A stretch of DNA of 64,000 nucleotides from Anseranas semipalmata. Its lineage: Eukaryota; Chordata; Aves; Anseriformes; Anseranatidae. The translations under genes and the position numbers were made by a program. The first letter of the stretch is position 1, and the number at the start of each line of letters is the position of its first letter. The notes under the pieces are model-generated. The model did not search any database. It had not been told where the DNA came from and saw only the letters and a list, made by a program, of their open reading frames with translations. Of the stretch, positions 40,108 through 51,470 are shown piece by piece. The stretch spans positions 124,001 through 188,000 of the forward strand of contig VXAA01002999.1 of the NCBI GenBank assembly GCA_013399115.1. Reading direction: 5' to 3'.

Positions 40108-40121
40108 GGTCTTTAAAAGAC
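40082..40121. repeat. Perfect 14-bp inverted repeat at a CR1 truncation junction
   Basis: GTCTTTTAAAGACC (40082-40095) lies inside the CR1 fragment. Its exact reverse complement GGTCTTTAAAAGAC (40108-40121) begins immediately after the point where CR1 similarity stops. The spacer is 12 bases. Confidence 0.9.
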
Positions 40122-40151
40122 CCCATATGTAACAACATTATAGAGTCCTGA

Positions 40152-40165
40152 GTGCCATCTACTGG
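40152..40165 (-). promoter_or_regulatory. CTCF-type binding motif
   Basis: The minus strand reads CCAGTAGATGGCAC, which fits every position of the vertebrate CTCF core consensus CCASYAGRKGGCRS. The site lies about 45 bases beyond the CR1 fragment. Occupancy cannot be inferred from sequence alone. Confidence 0.5.
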
Positions 40166-43100
40166 AACTTGAACTGGTAACTAAACCTCACAGAAAATTC
40201 TAAGTTCCATAACAAAATTTCTTATATATGTATATTTATTTCCTTTCCACTTTGGGATTAATTTTTGCCTCACTGATGCTTATTGCATAATGTGAAGTTT
40301 GGGGGAATTTTAATATATATATATATTTTTTTTCATTTCGGTGTAGCGGAAATTACAACCCACGTGGATAAATATTATGGTAATAACATTTGCCTTATTT
40401 AGAGAATTGGTAGGGGGGATCTCAGGCATTTCTGAAGGGCAAAGGAGCTCAAAGCAACTGTCGGGTCTTTTAGGACAAACCTCTCCAAGTACAAGAACAT
40501 TTCATTCTGATAATCAGGAAAAGGAACAGATGTATCAGGACACTGGCTTGGCTAAGCAGGGAAGTCACAGCTGACCTCCAACAAAATAGGATGCATAGGG
40601 GGAGTAAAAGCAAGGCCAAGCTACAAGGGAGGGAGATAGAAACATTGCTCAAGTATGCAAGGAAGGTGGTAAGAAATCCAAAAGCAGGACCGGTCATCAC
40701 AGATTTACAGTTTCCTTTAAAGATATTTAGTGGTTTCTACTCCTTCAAGCATACCACTGAATAGGTGCTTTCCTCAAGGAAACTATATTTGTTAGAAATA
40801 GAATTTAATAAATTTGATGATTTCTGCAAAATCTTCCTAATCCTAAGAAATGTTTGGCAACTTCCTCCTCTTTTTTTTTAATCCATACAGAGTACACCTA
40901 TTAACTAGGCAAAAAGCATCATGCGCTTCAATTTCAGTAACTGTACTTTTATTCTGGCTTCTTGAATACCAACAGTAAACAGGTGCTAGCTCATGAACAA
41001 TGTTAGTTAAGAACTCTGGTAAATAAATATAACACAAATTTTAAATGTAATTGCACTGTGTCTTAATCAAGAACCAATGAAATTAATTGATTCATAAAGA
41101 TAAATTGTAAAGAAAACAAGCATTTTGTGTTGCATGTTGGAAACCAGTTCAAAATATAGGGGAATAAAAATCTAATAATACTTGCTTCATATTTTTTAAA
41201 ATATATTATAATTAGAAGACTAAGTCAGAAAGCCTCAGAAGAAAAACCCTAAAGTCTCGACAGGAAAAAAATCAAAACGATAACAATAGTAATACCAACC
41301 ACTAGGGCTACTTGTAAGTTTTTCATTTGAAATATCTTTCTCAGATCCAGATTACTGCTGCAACTATTTGGAACATTTAGTCTTTGGTTATTGATGTACA
41401 AAAATCAAATGCCTCAAACCTGGGACATTTCAATTTGACAATATTCTACATTGCCTGAACATTGAAGGATGAAAATACCTACTTTGGTTATGGTCCTCTT
41501 CTTTTAAAATAACACATCATTTTGCTGTTCTTATCGTTAGATTTGCTGTTCAGCACCAAACCTAAACAAACTTACACCACATGGGGATCTGCGCAAACTT
41601 GTATCTGAACTTCTATTTCTTGAAAACAAAAGGACTCCTCTGAAACTGTGATTTTTGATCATAGATGTCTTTGCAAGACTGAGAATTATGGCTTTTTTTT
41701 TCTTTTTGTGCTAGCAGTTAGGAATTAATATTTAACACATAGCTTTCAAAAATGCTTTTTTAAAACATTATTTTAAAAACAAGCAGTCTCTTTAACCAAA
41801 TAGTCTTATAATACAAGCGTTTTCTAAATCAAAGCTTCTCCACAGTAAAGTCTGGTAATCTGGAAATAATTTAGTCCTGGTTATTCATTATTAGCAGTAC
41901 TACCTACCTTCTGAGAGGCCTTTTAGGGTTGCTTTTGATTATTTTCCCCTTTAGTTGGGTATAAAGATACTTATAAGCATAATTAATTCATGCTTTGGAC
42001 TCTCAGGATTATGAAGTATTATAGGATGGCAGCGCTAAGACAAAATGCTCTAATTCACCAGCTGTCATGTATTTAATTAGAGATTTTGAAGAATCTTTCC
42101 TACTTATATGAGCCTTCACACTCTGTTCAGGGGAAAAAAAAAAAAAGAGGAAAAAAAATACTCCTTTGTACAAGGACTCCAGGACTCTGATAAACTTTTT
42201 CTTAGCATGACAGACTTGTCTGTCACATTCACGTTAGACCTGCAGTTGTACAACTTGTCAGCTGCCAACACTGACATTTTCAGAGAAGCCGGACTGAGGG
42301 TGCAGGCTCAAAAAATGACGCTTCTATTACACAGACAGACAGAAGGAGCATGGACAGAGTTCCTTTAAAAAGCACACAAGATTCAGGAATTTCCACCCTC
42401 TTGTGAAATAAAAGGCAACACGATGCGTTTTGTGTCATTCAGATGTTCACAAAGGTTAAATCAACAAACTTCTTCTACTCAAAAAATCTAAACTGACTTT
42501 CAAGATCTCAAGATTAATTTATTTTATATATTCTATATAAAGTAAGAATATTCTGAAGGAATTAAAACTAGAAATATCTTTAAATGGATCTGAGAATTAC
42601 ATGCAATCTTTATGTACATCATATTAGCTGTTGCATATAGAACGAAAAGTGCAAAAGAAGAGGTCATAAAACTGCAACTTTTATTTATGCTATCATGACC
42701 TATGCTTTAAATTATTTTTGCATGAAAATTTCTCTTGTTATAATGGTAGTATATAATGCATAGGCTACACTGTAGTATTTTCAATATCAAAGCCTATGTT
42801 AATAAGTGAAATATTTCTCTGAGTCTGCAATGTGGTTAGCACTGTGTAAATAGTTTAAATTTTAGATTTTTTAATGGGTTAATATAGTATCTAAAGTATA
42901 TAATAAACCCTTGCAGCAGAAAAACATCCTGCTATAATTTTATCTTGAATCTTATTTCTTTTTCTCAGCATGCATATTAAGGAAATGATTTAATGATTTG
43001 CCTTTCTAAAAAGCTTCCGTTTTATTTAGGTTTGGCAAGCTTGACTCCCCAATGAAAATATAAGCAAAGTTCTTGATATCCATTTCAGCTAGGTGGCCTA

Positions 43101-44745
43101 AGGACAAATCAGAAACATTCATGGAAGGAAAATCTTTATAGAGTGCAGAAAGATTATAGCAATAATTTTTTGAGAGAAACTTAAATGTACTCATTTTAGT
43201 TTTCCTTTATTAAATAGCTCTACCAACATAAGGTTGTTCTTGATGGACTGCATGTTCTTAGCTTAGCTTAGGCTAGGAACTATTTAGTATTAATTATTAA
43301 TTAATTAGTATTATCCATCTCTGTTCCCATTAAAGTCAATGTATGATTCAACATCTAAATGGAAAAAAAATTCAGACCTGGAGTATTTCATTCTAAAGGG
43401 ACTGTGAGGAAAAAGACTGACAACAAAAAGGTGCAAGAACTGCTCCCTAATGTGTCCCTCTGCAGTAAAAGTATAATGGCTGTGGAGCTCCAAGTGCAAA
43501 TAGGTACTATTTTTCTGGTTCCTGCCTAAAATAAGATGTCTTATGGGAGCGGGTAAAAGGAGCTAAAAGGAGATCTTCAGTTTATGATCCTTATAAAACA
43601 ATCTCCCTGGAAAAATTACTCACCCAATTACCAAGTGTTTGTAAATAAGATTGGTAGCAAACTACAGGCTGTGTAGAAATTGGAACAATTTGAGGTTTTC
43701 ATTTTGGGAATCCTGAGAGACCTGAAGGTGACAACAGCCTGGCAGTTATCTATATGGCAGCCAAGCGGACAAACCACTGGGCTTCCCAGCAACTTGGTGC
43801 CCTAGGCCGCTTGTCGTGTAGGTATTGGGCCACTAATCCCTGGAGCCAGCCAGCAAGGATTCCCAAGAAGTCTAAATCTTAGACAGTGGCGGCTTGCTGG
43901 TCTTTCCAGAGGCACCAGCTAGGGAGGAGAACATGCGTTTGGCCGGGGAGACAGGCAGCCTGGAGCCCTTCGTGTGGGATGCAGGACTGCGATACCTCAG
44001 GGATCCTAAAGTCATCTTTATTTCAATTGCCTAATGCAGGAGGGGGTTGGATCTGGAGAGAACAAGGGAAATGATAAAGAGGCAAACTATTTGCCTGTCC
44101 GGTTTCTCTCAAATGTTTTAGTGAAATCACCTTCTCGGCTCTTGTGTCGGATCACCAGCACCACTAATCATCATTGTACCTCATGGCTGATGGCCTCTCA
44201 GACACAGAGAAGACCCCTTAGAGAGTGACCTTGAAAAACAAGACACGTCCCCGTAAGCCACTCGGAATAGTTCTGCCCAACACCTGACTGTAGAACGTTG
44301 TGCATGCAGTGGTGGGACCTGCTGTTTCCCACACAACACCGGTGTGAAAGGGCCAGGGCACTACAACAAGGCAGCAGCTGGCACAGAAGATGGCTTCCCG
44401 TAGCAGCAGCCTGAGCTGGGGCTGCAGGGGTCGGGAGCCATTCATTACACACTTGAGCGATTGCTGGAACAAGAGTTTGGTTGGGGCCAAACTACTTTCA
44501 CACCAGGGACAGAGGTGATGGCCAAGGAGAGCAGTAAGCCTTTAGGCATGCAAGGGATGTTAAGCTCGACTGAAGAAAGCATCTTACCATTGCTGTTGAC
44601 TGCTGAGAGAAAAGTTTCTGTATTGGGCTTTATTTCAGGAAAACAGCTTTACCAAGGCTAGATTCTGGTTACATATGCTGACTTGGAATCCTTTGCTGTA
44701 TTTAGGAAGATGCAGAAAGATTTTCAGAAATCTGCTTTTGTTTTA
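40166..44745. other. Non-coding DNA, no gene seen
   Basis: Mostly AT-rich. Its right part, about 43690-44660, is clearly more G+C-rich than its surroundings and carries several short open frames, but no recognisable gene, CR1 or LTR terminus was found. That part may be an older insertion of unknown type. Confidence 0.45.

Positions 44746-44800
<55 letters not shown>
44746..44800. repeat. (TA)n(CA)n compound microsatellite
   Basis: About eight TA units (44746-44760) run directly into twenty CA units (44761-44800). CA runs of this length are usually polymorphic. Confidence 0.98.
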
Positions 44801-44801
<1 letters not shown>

Positions 44802-46559
44802 TTGTTATGTTCTAGAATTAATATAGAAATCTAAAAGCCACACAACTGGAATATCGGCTGGCTTGGGACTTTCTGAGAAAGATAAATCCTCCTCTTTCTG
44901 TTTCTTAATCTATTCTTGGCACTGTATCTGAAAATATAATTTCTAAAGAAAATGCAGATTTGCTGTCTGTCTATTGAAGAAGCCTAGAATTTTGCATCAC
45001 ATTCAAAACAATAAAAGAGCTGAAAGCTGAAAATGGTTCTTCAGCCCATGATATGTACCTGTAAAGAAACACTTACCTAATGTCTAAAACATTTTCAGCT
45101 GCAACTCAAAATGTTTTCTGCTGACTGAAAATAATGAAGAACTACATACACATATAATGACATATCCAGATTATATTTCAGAGACACAGAAAAATATAAC
45201 TATGTAACTGAATAATAAAGATTGGTCCATCTCAAATGTTAACACTTGAATTCATTTGCTTTATGAAAACTTAAATTGCCCTTTTGTTCCCACGGACAGA
45301 ACAGATGACTCAATTGATGGCAAAGCGTAGCCCAACTACTCCCAGGTCTCAAATTTCCAGTTTCAGTGACAGAACCAACTGCAGGATTGGGCTTCAGAGG
45401 CCATATTACAGACAGAAAAATGTTACTGAACAATACACAGCGCTTCCAACAGACAGTCTTCTACCATTTAATGGAGTCTGATTATTACTGCTACAGTTTT
45501 TCTGCAGTAATACCACACGCGATGTTCTTCACAGATGATAATATCACATTTAATCATTTATTCAAATATTGTCCTAAACTACTTATTCTCGAAATGTTAT
45601 TCACTTCTCTTTCCCTTCATCACCTGTCCCTCCTCTTGTCCATTTATGCAAACCAGCAGTGTTGGAACAAGATAGTTTATTATACTTTAAAATGAACAAA
45701 TGTGTAATTTGTTTTCATGATGCAGTTGGTAATTTGCATCACAAGAGTACTATATCTCTCAAAAATTTTTCAACAAATCTAGCTTGAAAATTCTTTTTGT
45801 CATTATATTTGAAGAGTAATCTCACTGACAATGCCTTTGAAAGAAATTATGGCCTCCTGCTAGTTCTCACCTAGTAGACAAGTATATTAGAAACAATGAA
45901 TAAATTAAATTTTAATGACCCCTTTCCATGGGATATTTGAAATGTGTGATTTTGATAGAATTATGCCTATTAAAAGAAAAATAGCACAACATTTTGCAAT
46001 TCCATTATTATTTATCAGAGCTATGGGCAGCTCTCAAAGTAGAAAGTTCTGCAGTAGAATGTACAATATCTCCATGGGACAAACAAAACACAGTTAAGCA
46101 TTTTCTTGAATCGAGACCATGCTCCTGTAAGAAGCTGAGGGACAGAACTGCTACTGAAATATTTTTGATGGTACATTCCAGGAAAAAGGACATAACAAGC
46201 CTGCATGCATCCTCCATTTCTTTATAAGTAGATGTGCAAGAAGATTTAAGATCAATACGTGATCCTCACTAGATCTAGAAAGTTCATTTTATATATATAT
46301 TTCTTTTGTAAAGGGAATATTTTCTACAGCATAGTTGTGCTTGAACAAGGATGCTACCGGGGAAAAAGCATGGTTTGCTTGAAAAGCACATGCTTTGTTT
46401 TGGTGAATAATCATAGGTGGAAACTGCCTCTGTAATTCTTTCAGATTTTATTGAAGAACACTTTTAATTGATTAATATTTTTCTCTGAAGTATAATAAAC
46501 AATCCTGGATGGAGGAAAACTTTTTGCTTTGCTATTCCCAAAATAATAATGTTGCATGA

Positions 46560-47350
46560 GAACGCCTGTCTGCGTCTGATGTGTTTACAGATCATTGGAT
46601 GCTCCAGAAAAAAAAAAAAAAAAGAAATATTTCTTTGAAGAAATAGATGAGATTGGCTACATGTATGATGACAAAAAGATTTTTTAAATGCACATAATGA
46701 ATTTTGCGGTTTGTAAAATCCTCACTCTATGAAAAATAATTAGTTTATGTATAAATCACATTCAGGAATATTTATGATGAAACTTCCATTCAAAATAAAA
46801 CAGACAAATGTCTTTAACCTAATAAAATTGCACAGTAAATTATTTCCAAGAACATTCCAATGTCAAGGTAACTCACTTAATTATCCATTATCATAGAAAT
46901 GTAGGCATAATGTTAATTAAAATGAAGGGGCAAAACCATTTCCATTTTTTATTAAGATCCATTGGCCTCCTGAACAGCTATTAGCCTTGCTGCCAGGGTT
47001 AGGTGGAGGACAAAATTTACCCTGGTAGGTAGACCATTGCAAGCTGATTTCAACAGCTTAGGCACTGCAATGTCATAATGAGAGGCAATTGAAAAACTAT
47101 CTGCAAGCCATTTGTATTGACAGCACACAGGAAGCTTTTATACCACGACCATTATTTCTGCAGTGTACTTTGCAGCTGCAGTGCACAGCCACCTCAAACA
47201 ATGAAAAGAATTATCCATGCTTGCAGTTGAGAATACAAATATACCTGCGCAGTGTTGGCAATTGTAAGTGACATTCTGCAAACAAAACCTTCCGGCAATA
47301 TACTTGTCTTAGTTAGAACTTTGTCAGATTAATTATAGTGCTTGCACATG
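46560..47350. other. Candidate conserved non-coding element
   Basis: The sequence is complex rather than repetitive. It is rich in homeodomain-type cores (AATTA, TTAATTAA near 46914) and contains E-box-like CAGCTG and a CTGCAGTG...GCAGCTGCAGTGCAC block near 47158-47185, with no transposon signature. This is the texture of vertebrate developmental enhancers, but the call is inference only because conservation was not measured. Confidence 0.2.
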
Positions 47351-47906
47351 CAGATATTTATTTTAGGAGTGGATTATCATATAGTGTAGGAAATTTTACC
47401 TTCGGGGGTGCACAGTGTAGATGAAGGAGAATGAAAGGTCTGTGTGCCTTAGAATGTGCCTTATACATCCTGGTTAAAGTCAGCCCCTTGGAGAAAAGTA
47501 GTTGTAGAAATGAAATGGCAATTTTGGAAAACTTTTCTATTCCCCTGTGTCTGTATATTTAATTACAATTCCAAAGGAGATGTTTTCTACGTGTGCCTAA
47601 TACCGCTATTATAAATCAGCAAGCGGTCTATTGCAAATTAGCTGCAGATTCATAGAACACAAAATGCTGCTCTTCCCACAAAAACAGCCCTGCACCAAGG
47701 TGGCAAGCAACCACTGCAACAACAAAACAGTGTTACCACTTTGACCCTGCTGCCATTATGTTAAAGTTCTTTTTTTTAAAATATATTTTTATCTAAACAA
47801 GTTGGTGAAGTTAAACATTTCACAAAACACATGTTTGGGACACATGCTTGCACAATTCTGTTTTATAATCCCTTCCTTTCTGTGTGCCAAAGACTTCTAT
47901 AAAGCT

Positions 47907-47977
47907 AAAACAAACAAACAAACAAAAAACCATGACTTATGTTTTTTTGTTTTGTTTTGTTTTTGTTTGTTTTTTAA
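47907..47977. repeat. AAAC-rich / GTTT-rich imperfect inverted repeat
   Basis: A run of CAAA units (47907-47930) is followed after ten bases by a run of GTTT/GTTTT units (47941-47977). Together they can fold back on each other imperfectly. Confidence 0.85.
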
Positions 47978-48131
47978 GTAAAACATTTACTTTAAGTGTT
48001 TTGAATGATGGGTAAACATCACTAAGCCTCTTGCAAAGCTGATCTATTGCAAAGAATGAAATTAAGTAATTTTGGTTTGTTCCACCTTTAGCTCCATACC
48101 ATTTTATCCCTGAATCATGTTTATTAGTCCA

Positions 48132-48189
48132 GAATCAAATTCAAATTGCCATGTTACTTATTCTGAATCAAATTCAAATTGCCATGTTT
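48132..48189. repeat. 24-bp direct repeat, 33-bp period
   Basis: A 24-base unit beginning GAATCAAATTC and ending GCCATGTT occurs identically at 48132 and at 48165, separated by ACTTATTCT-like sequence. It is a small local duplication. Confidence 0.92.
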
Positions 48190-49526
48190 ATTTTTCTGAT
48201 TTCTACTTTTCAAGGTGTATATTGTACATTGAAATAAAAGGAAACACTGGTGGTCATGTGGTTAACAGGATCTATTCTTGGTGAAACTATTGTCAGTGCT
48301 CACCCCTACATACTGAGTTACTTTATTTAAAAGTTCAAAGGTATGTAGGTTCCATTTTGATTTTTACTGTAAAAATTAATATTTGAAATGTTGATGAATA
48401 TCATAGGTAAGTGCTATATACAATATTATTTTACAGTAAGTACTGTATATCTAAAAGTGTAGATTCAAGATTTTATGCATAAAGCATATTTTCACTCTAT
48501 CACAACATTTTAGTATCAGATTAGATAAAAACCTTATGCACATTATTACCATTCTTAACAGCAATGCAGATTTTCATGACTACAGTGTTTCATGAAATTT
48601 AAAACATATATCACTTCACTTCTTTGAATGGCAAATTATAATTGCTTTAATAATTCAGAATGACATAAATTTGAACTTAAGGTAATATCTGGCTTGCATA
48701 TTACCTACCACATCTAACACTTTACAAGTAATCAGGGACATATTAATTAACCAAATCTTTCCTGACAAAAAAAAAAAAAAAAAAGGCACAATCATTGACT
48801 ACAAGAAGCTTCACTGAAGTGTACAAATGTTTCTAAATTGTTTTTATAATGCTCTCTCATATCCCCAACAAACCAGCCACACTCCAAGAAATTCAGTGTG
48901 TCATTACTTCCTAAATGCCTTTCTACCTTTTAATTTTTCCTACCTTTTAAATCTACCTTCTCTCTCACTTTTAATTTTTAAATCAAAATTACTCGACCAT
49001 TATCTTATAAGTGTGCTTTTTTTTTTAATCAACACAACTAGCTTTCTGCTTACCCCAGAATAAGCTTATGTTTTGCAGTTAAAAAATTGCTTAGATATAA
49101 ATTGGAATTCTGCTATAAAAAAAAAAATTGTAGCACAGCAGAAACTGCACTGTTTAAAAAAACAAAAACAAAGAAAACCTTGTACATGAAATTGACTCCT
49201 CTAAGGATTTGGGTGCTCCTGTGCAGCTAAATACAATTTAAGAATGGCCAGCAATTACAGAACTATACATAGTGTTAAGAATTCCCAAAATTTTAATATG
49301 TAAGCACACACAGTTTTAGCATGTGAACCACCTTGGAAAGTGCAGAAAACCACATTAGTGAAACTGGAAAACTAAGCTAGAAAAAGAATCAAGGCTACGT
49401 AGATTCTTCTCAGCTCCCCTCATAGCTGCTCACGACCTTCGAGCTAACAGCGGGACTGGGGTTTGGAGGAGGGAGATGTCAGCTCTGCTTTCCAATACCC
49501 CCCTCAGGTGTGAGGATGGAAAGTAA

Positions 49527-50525
49527 CGCCTCCCAGAGTTGTGGGGCTGCTTTGCAGTGAACGGAATGACTTTGGCGGCACCGCACGGACTTCCCCGCGG
49601 CCGCACCGCCGCACAGCCGGATCGTGCGCCCCGCTAGCAGCGTCGCTGTCCCCTCAGAAACTCCTGGTCTGGGGGGCCTTGCCGAAACACGAGTTCTCCC
49701 CTACCCCGCAGGAGAGATGTGTGTGGCATTTCATCTCTAATAATCACCTGAACCACATATGAAGAATTCTTAAAATACTCCGCGTTTAGGACCTCTTTTT
49801 GTAGGGTTCCTGTTTCTATGGTTACCCAAACAGTCCACGCTTCAGAGCTGCCACAGTAAGACAATAATAAAAATGAGCCAACTTAACATAATACAAGTCA
49901 GCACACATCTAACAATTTTTCCTCCTTTCATCCCTCCCCCTGCACTCTATAAAGCTCTCTCAGATCTCTTGCTATACACAGCCTCTCAAGGCAGGCAAAC
50001 ACCTCTTTTACTGAAAATGCCCAATTATTGGACAAATTTCTTGCCTCCCCCCAAGTAACTTTACAACTCCTGTATACATCTAACAATAAGGTGCCACGGT
50101 TACTATAGCAACATTCCTCTAGCAATAAACAACACAATCATGCTTCTGACTCCTTTCAACAAATAAAATAAACTAAAGAAACGAGCACCCTCTGGATTAA
50201 TGGCATAATTTATTTAGAAGGCTTCACAGATCGTTATTTCTATTCAAAATCACTAGTTAGCTCCTGTTCAGCACATTCTCCGAATAGTCAGGACTACGTG
50301 GAATGAACAAGATGCCCTAGTTGCACTAGTGTTACCACCTCATTTGTCAGAAGGCGACGGTTGACAGCGCTGGATTTACGCAGGAGCACGGTACGTGCCT
50401 CGAGGGCACCAGCAGGCCGCAATGGCTCCCAGCAGCCCGGCCTGCGACTAACACCCCGACGCTCAGGCCCTTGTTCTCGCCTCGCGCCTGAGCTGCCCTG
50501 CAGGAACGACTGCGAGAAGCTGCCG
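49527..50525. promoter_or_regulatory. Paired CpG clusters with promoter-like motifs
   Basis: I count 19 CpG in 49527-49710 and 18 in 50354-50525, in an otherwise CpG-poor region. The first includes the SacII/NotI-type string CCGCGGCCGC. Between the clusters lie: an X-box-like site at 49812-49825 (GTTTCTATGGTTAC, 10 of 14 with GTTGCCATGGCAAC); TATAAAG at 49948-49954; an inverted CCAAT pair CCAATTATTGG at 50021-50031; and a second X-box-like site at 50099-50112 (GTTACTATAGCAAC, 11 of 14). The arrangement resembles a bidirectional CpG promoter or the 5' end of an unseen transcript. No coding exon or clear splice donor could be assigned. A decayed LTR is an alternative. Confidence 0.3.
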
Positions 50526-50929
50526 AGTGCCTTGTTATGCTTCTGTTTTCTGCAACAATGGTCCTTAGCTGGGATGGAATTCTCTGAAGGGAAGTTCTGA
50601 TTTAAACCCAATTGCATAATTTTGTTTCTGTTACACAGACACGCACAGGCTGATAAAAAAAAAAAAAAANNNNNNNNNAAAAAAAAAACACAACAAAAAT
50701 GGTTGTTGAGAGCTCTGTATAGGGCAGTACTTATACGGAGAATCAAATCTCTTCCACAGGCCCACCAGCATCTGTCTACACCATGAAAGGAGTCTCTGCT
50801 CAAGCATGCTTGCAATGGCGTCTTCAGGTGGACCAGGAGGGACTCCACAAAGTGTTGTTCTGGTGAATTCTTACATGCTGCTGAGTCTGCGGCCCAATGT
50901 GACCACCCCAGTAAATGCATGCTGCATTT
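50526..50929. other. Non-coding DNA with poly(A) tract and gap
   Basis: An A run starts at 50655, is broken by unknown bases at 50670-50678 and continues to about 50688. The 212-codon minus-strand frame covering this region passes through the gap and poly(T) and is not supported as a gene. Confidence 0.6.
50655..50688. repeat. Poly(A) tract with 9-base assembly gap
   Basis: Homopolymeric A on both sides of N at 50670-50678; the length is unresolved. Confidence 0.95.
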
Positions 50930-51470
50930 CACAGAATCACAGAACCATTTAGGTTGGAAAAGACCTCCAAGATCACTCAGTCCAACCTACGACCTAACAC
51001 TACCAAGTCCTCCACTAAACCATGTCACTAAGCTCTACATCTACATGTCTTTTAAATACCTCCAGGGATGGTGACTTGACCACTTCCCTGGGCAGCCCGT
51101 TCCAATGCCTCACGACCCTTTCAGTGAAGAAATTTTTCCTAATATCTAACCTAAACCTCCCCTGTCACAACTTCAGCCCATTCCCCCTCGTCCTATCACT
51201 TGACACATAGGAGAAGAGACCAATCCCCACCTCTCTACAGCCTCCTTTAAGGTACCTGTAGAGAGCGACAAGGTCGCCCCTGAGCCTCCTCTTCTCCAGG
51301 CTAAACAACCCCAGCTCCCTCAGCCGCTCCTCATAAGACTTGTTCTCCAGACCCCTCACCAGCTTTGTTGCCCTTCTTTGGACACGCTCCAGCACCTCCA
51401 TGTCCTTCCTGTAGTGAGGGGCCCAAAACTGAACACTGGACTCGAGGTGCGGCCTCACCAGAGCCGAGTA
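50930..51470 (-). mobile_element. CR1 LINE, 3' terminal 541 bp
   Basis: This is the best-preserved CR1 copy in the window. On the plus strand it begins CACAGAATCACAGAACC, the mirror of the CR1 3' tail, and runs to CACCAGAGCCGAGTA, where it is 5'-truncated. Minus-strand positions 51470-51015 encode the end of ORF2 and 51014-50930 form the roughly 85-base 3' untranslated region ending in TTCTGTGATTCTGTG. No target-site duplication was evident, which is normal for CR1. Confidence 0.96.
51015..51470 (-). pseudogene. CR1 ORF2 C-terminal fragment (endonuclease/reverse transcriptase polyprotein end)
   Basis: About 150 codons of the extreme C-terminus of the CR1 ORF2 protein, downstream of the reverse-transcriptase catalytic core. 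Recognisable segments on the minus strand are V-Q-F-W-A-P-H-Y near 51430, [12 protein letters not shown] near 51380, [20 protein letters not shown] near 51300 and S-D-R-T-R-G-N-G near 51180. The frame is open except for one TGA at 51165-51167, at a spot where CR1 copies often have CGA (arginine), so CpG decay explains it. The same frame then continues through R-K-N-F-F-T-E-R and W-N-G-L-P-R-E-V-V to the natural stop TAG at 51015-51017. It was inherited as a truncated insertion and cannot make a working protein. Confidence 0.92.

Larger units (their letters stand above)
44801..49526. other. Non-coding DNA; candidate conserved element and small repeats
   Basis: No gene is supported. It contains A runs at 46604-46622 and 48766-48783, the element-like stretch at 46560-47350 and the repeats at 47907-47977 and 48132-48189 listed separately. 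Confidence 0.5.

Noticed and set aside
41381..41398. miR-9-like string TCTTTGGTTAT
   Set aside because: Only the first eleven bases match, and there is no star-strand sequence or hairpin downstream.
50294..50932. 212-codon minus-strand open frame
   Set aside because: It runs through an N gap and a poly(T) tract that supplies a phenylalanine run. It has no recognisable domain, and its openness depends on the CpG-rich patch and the gap.
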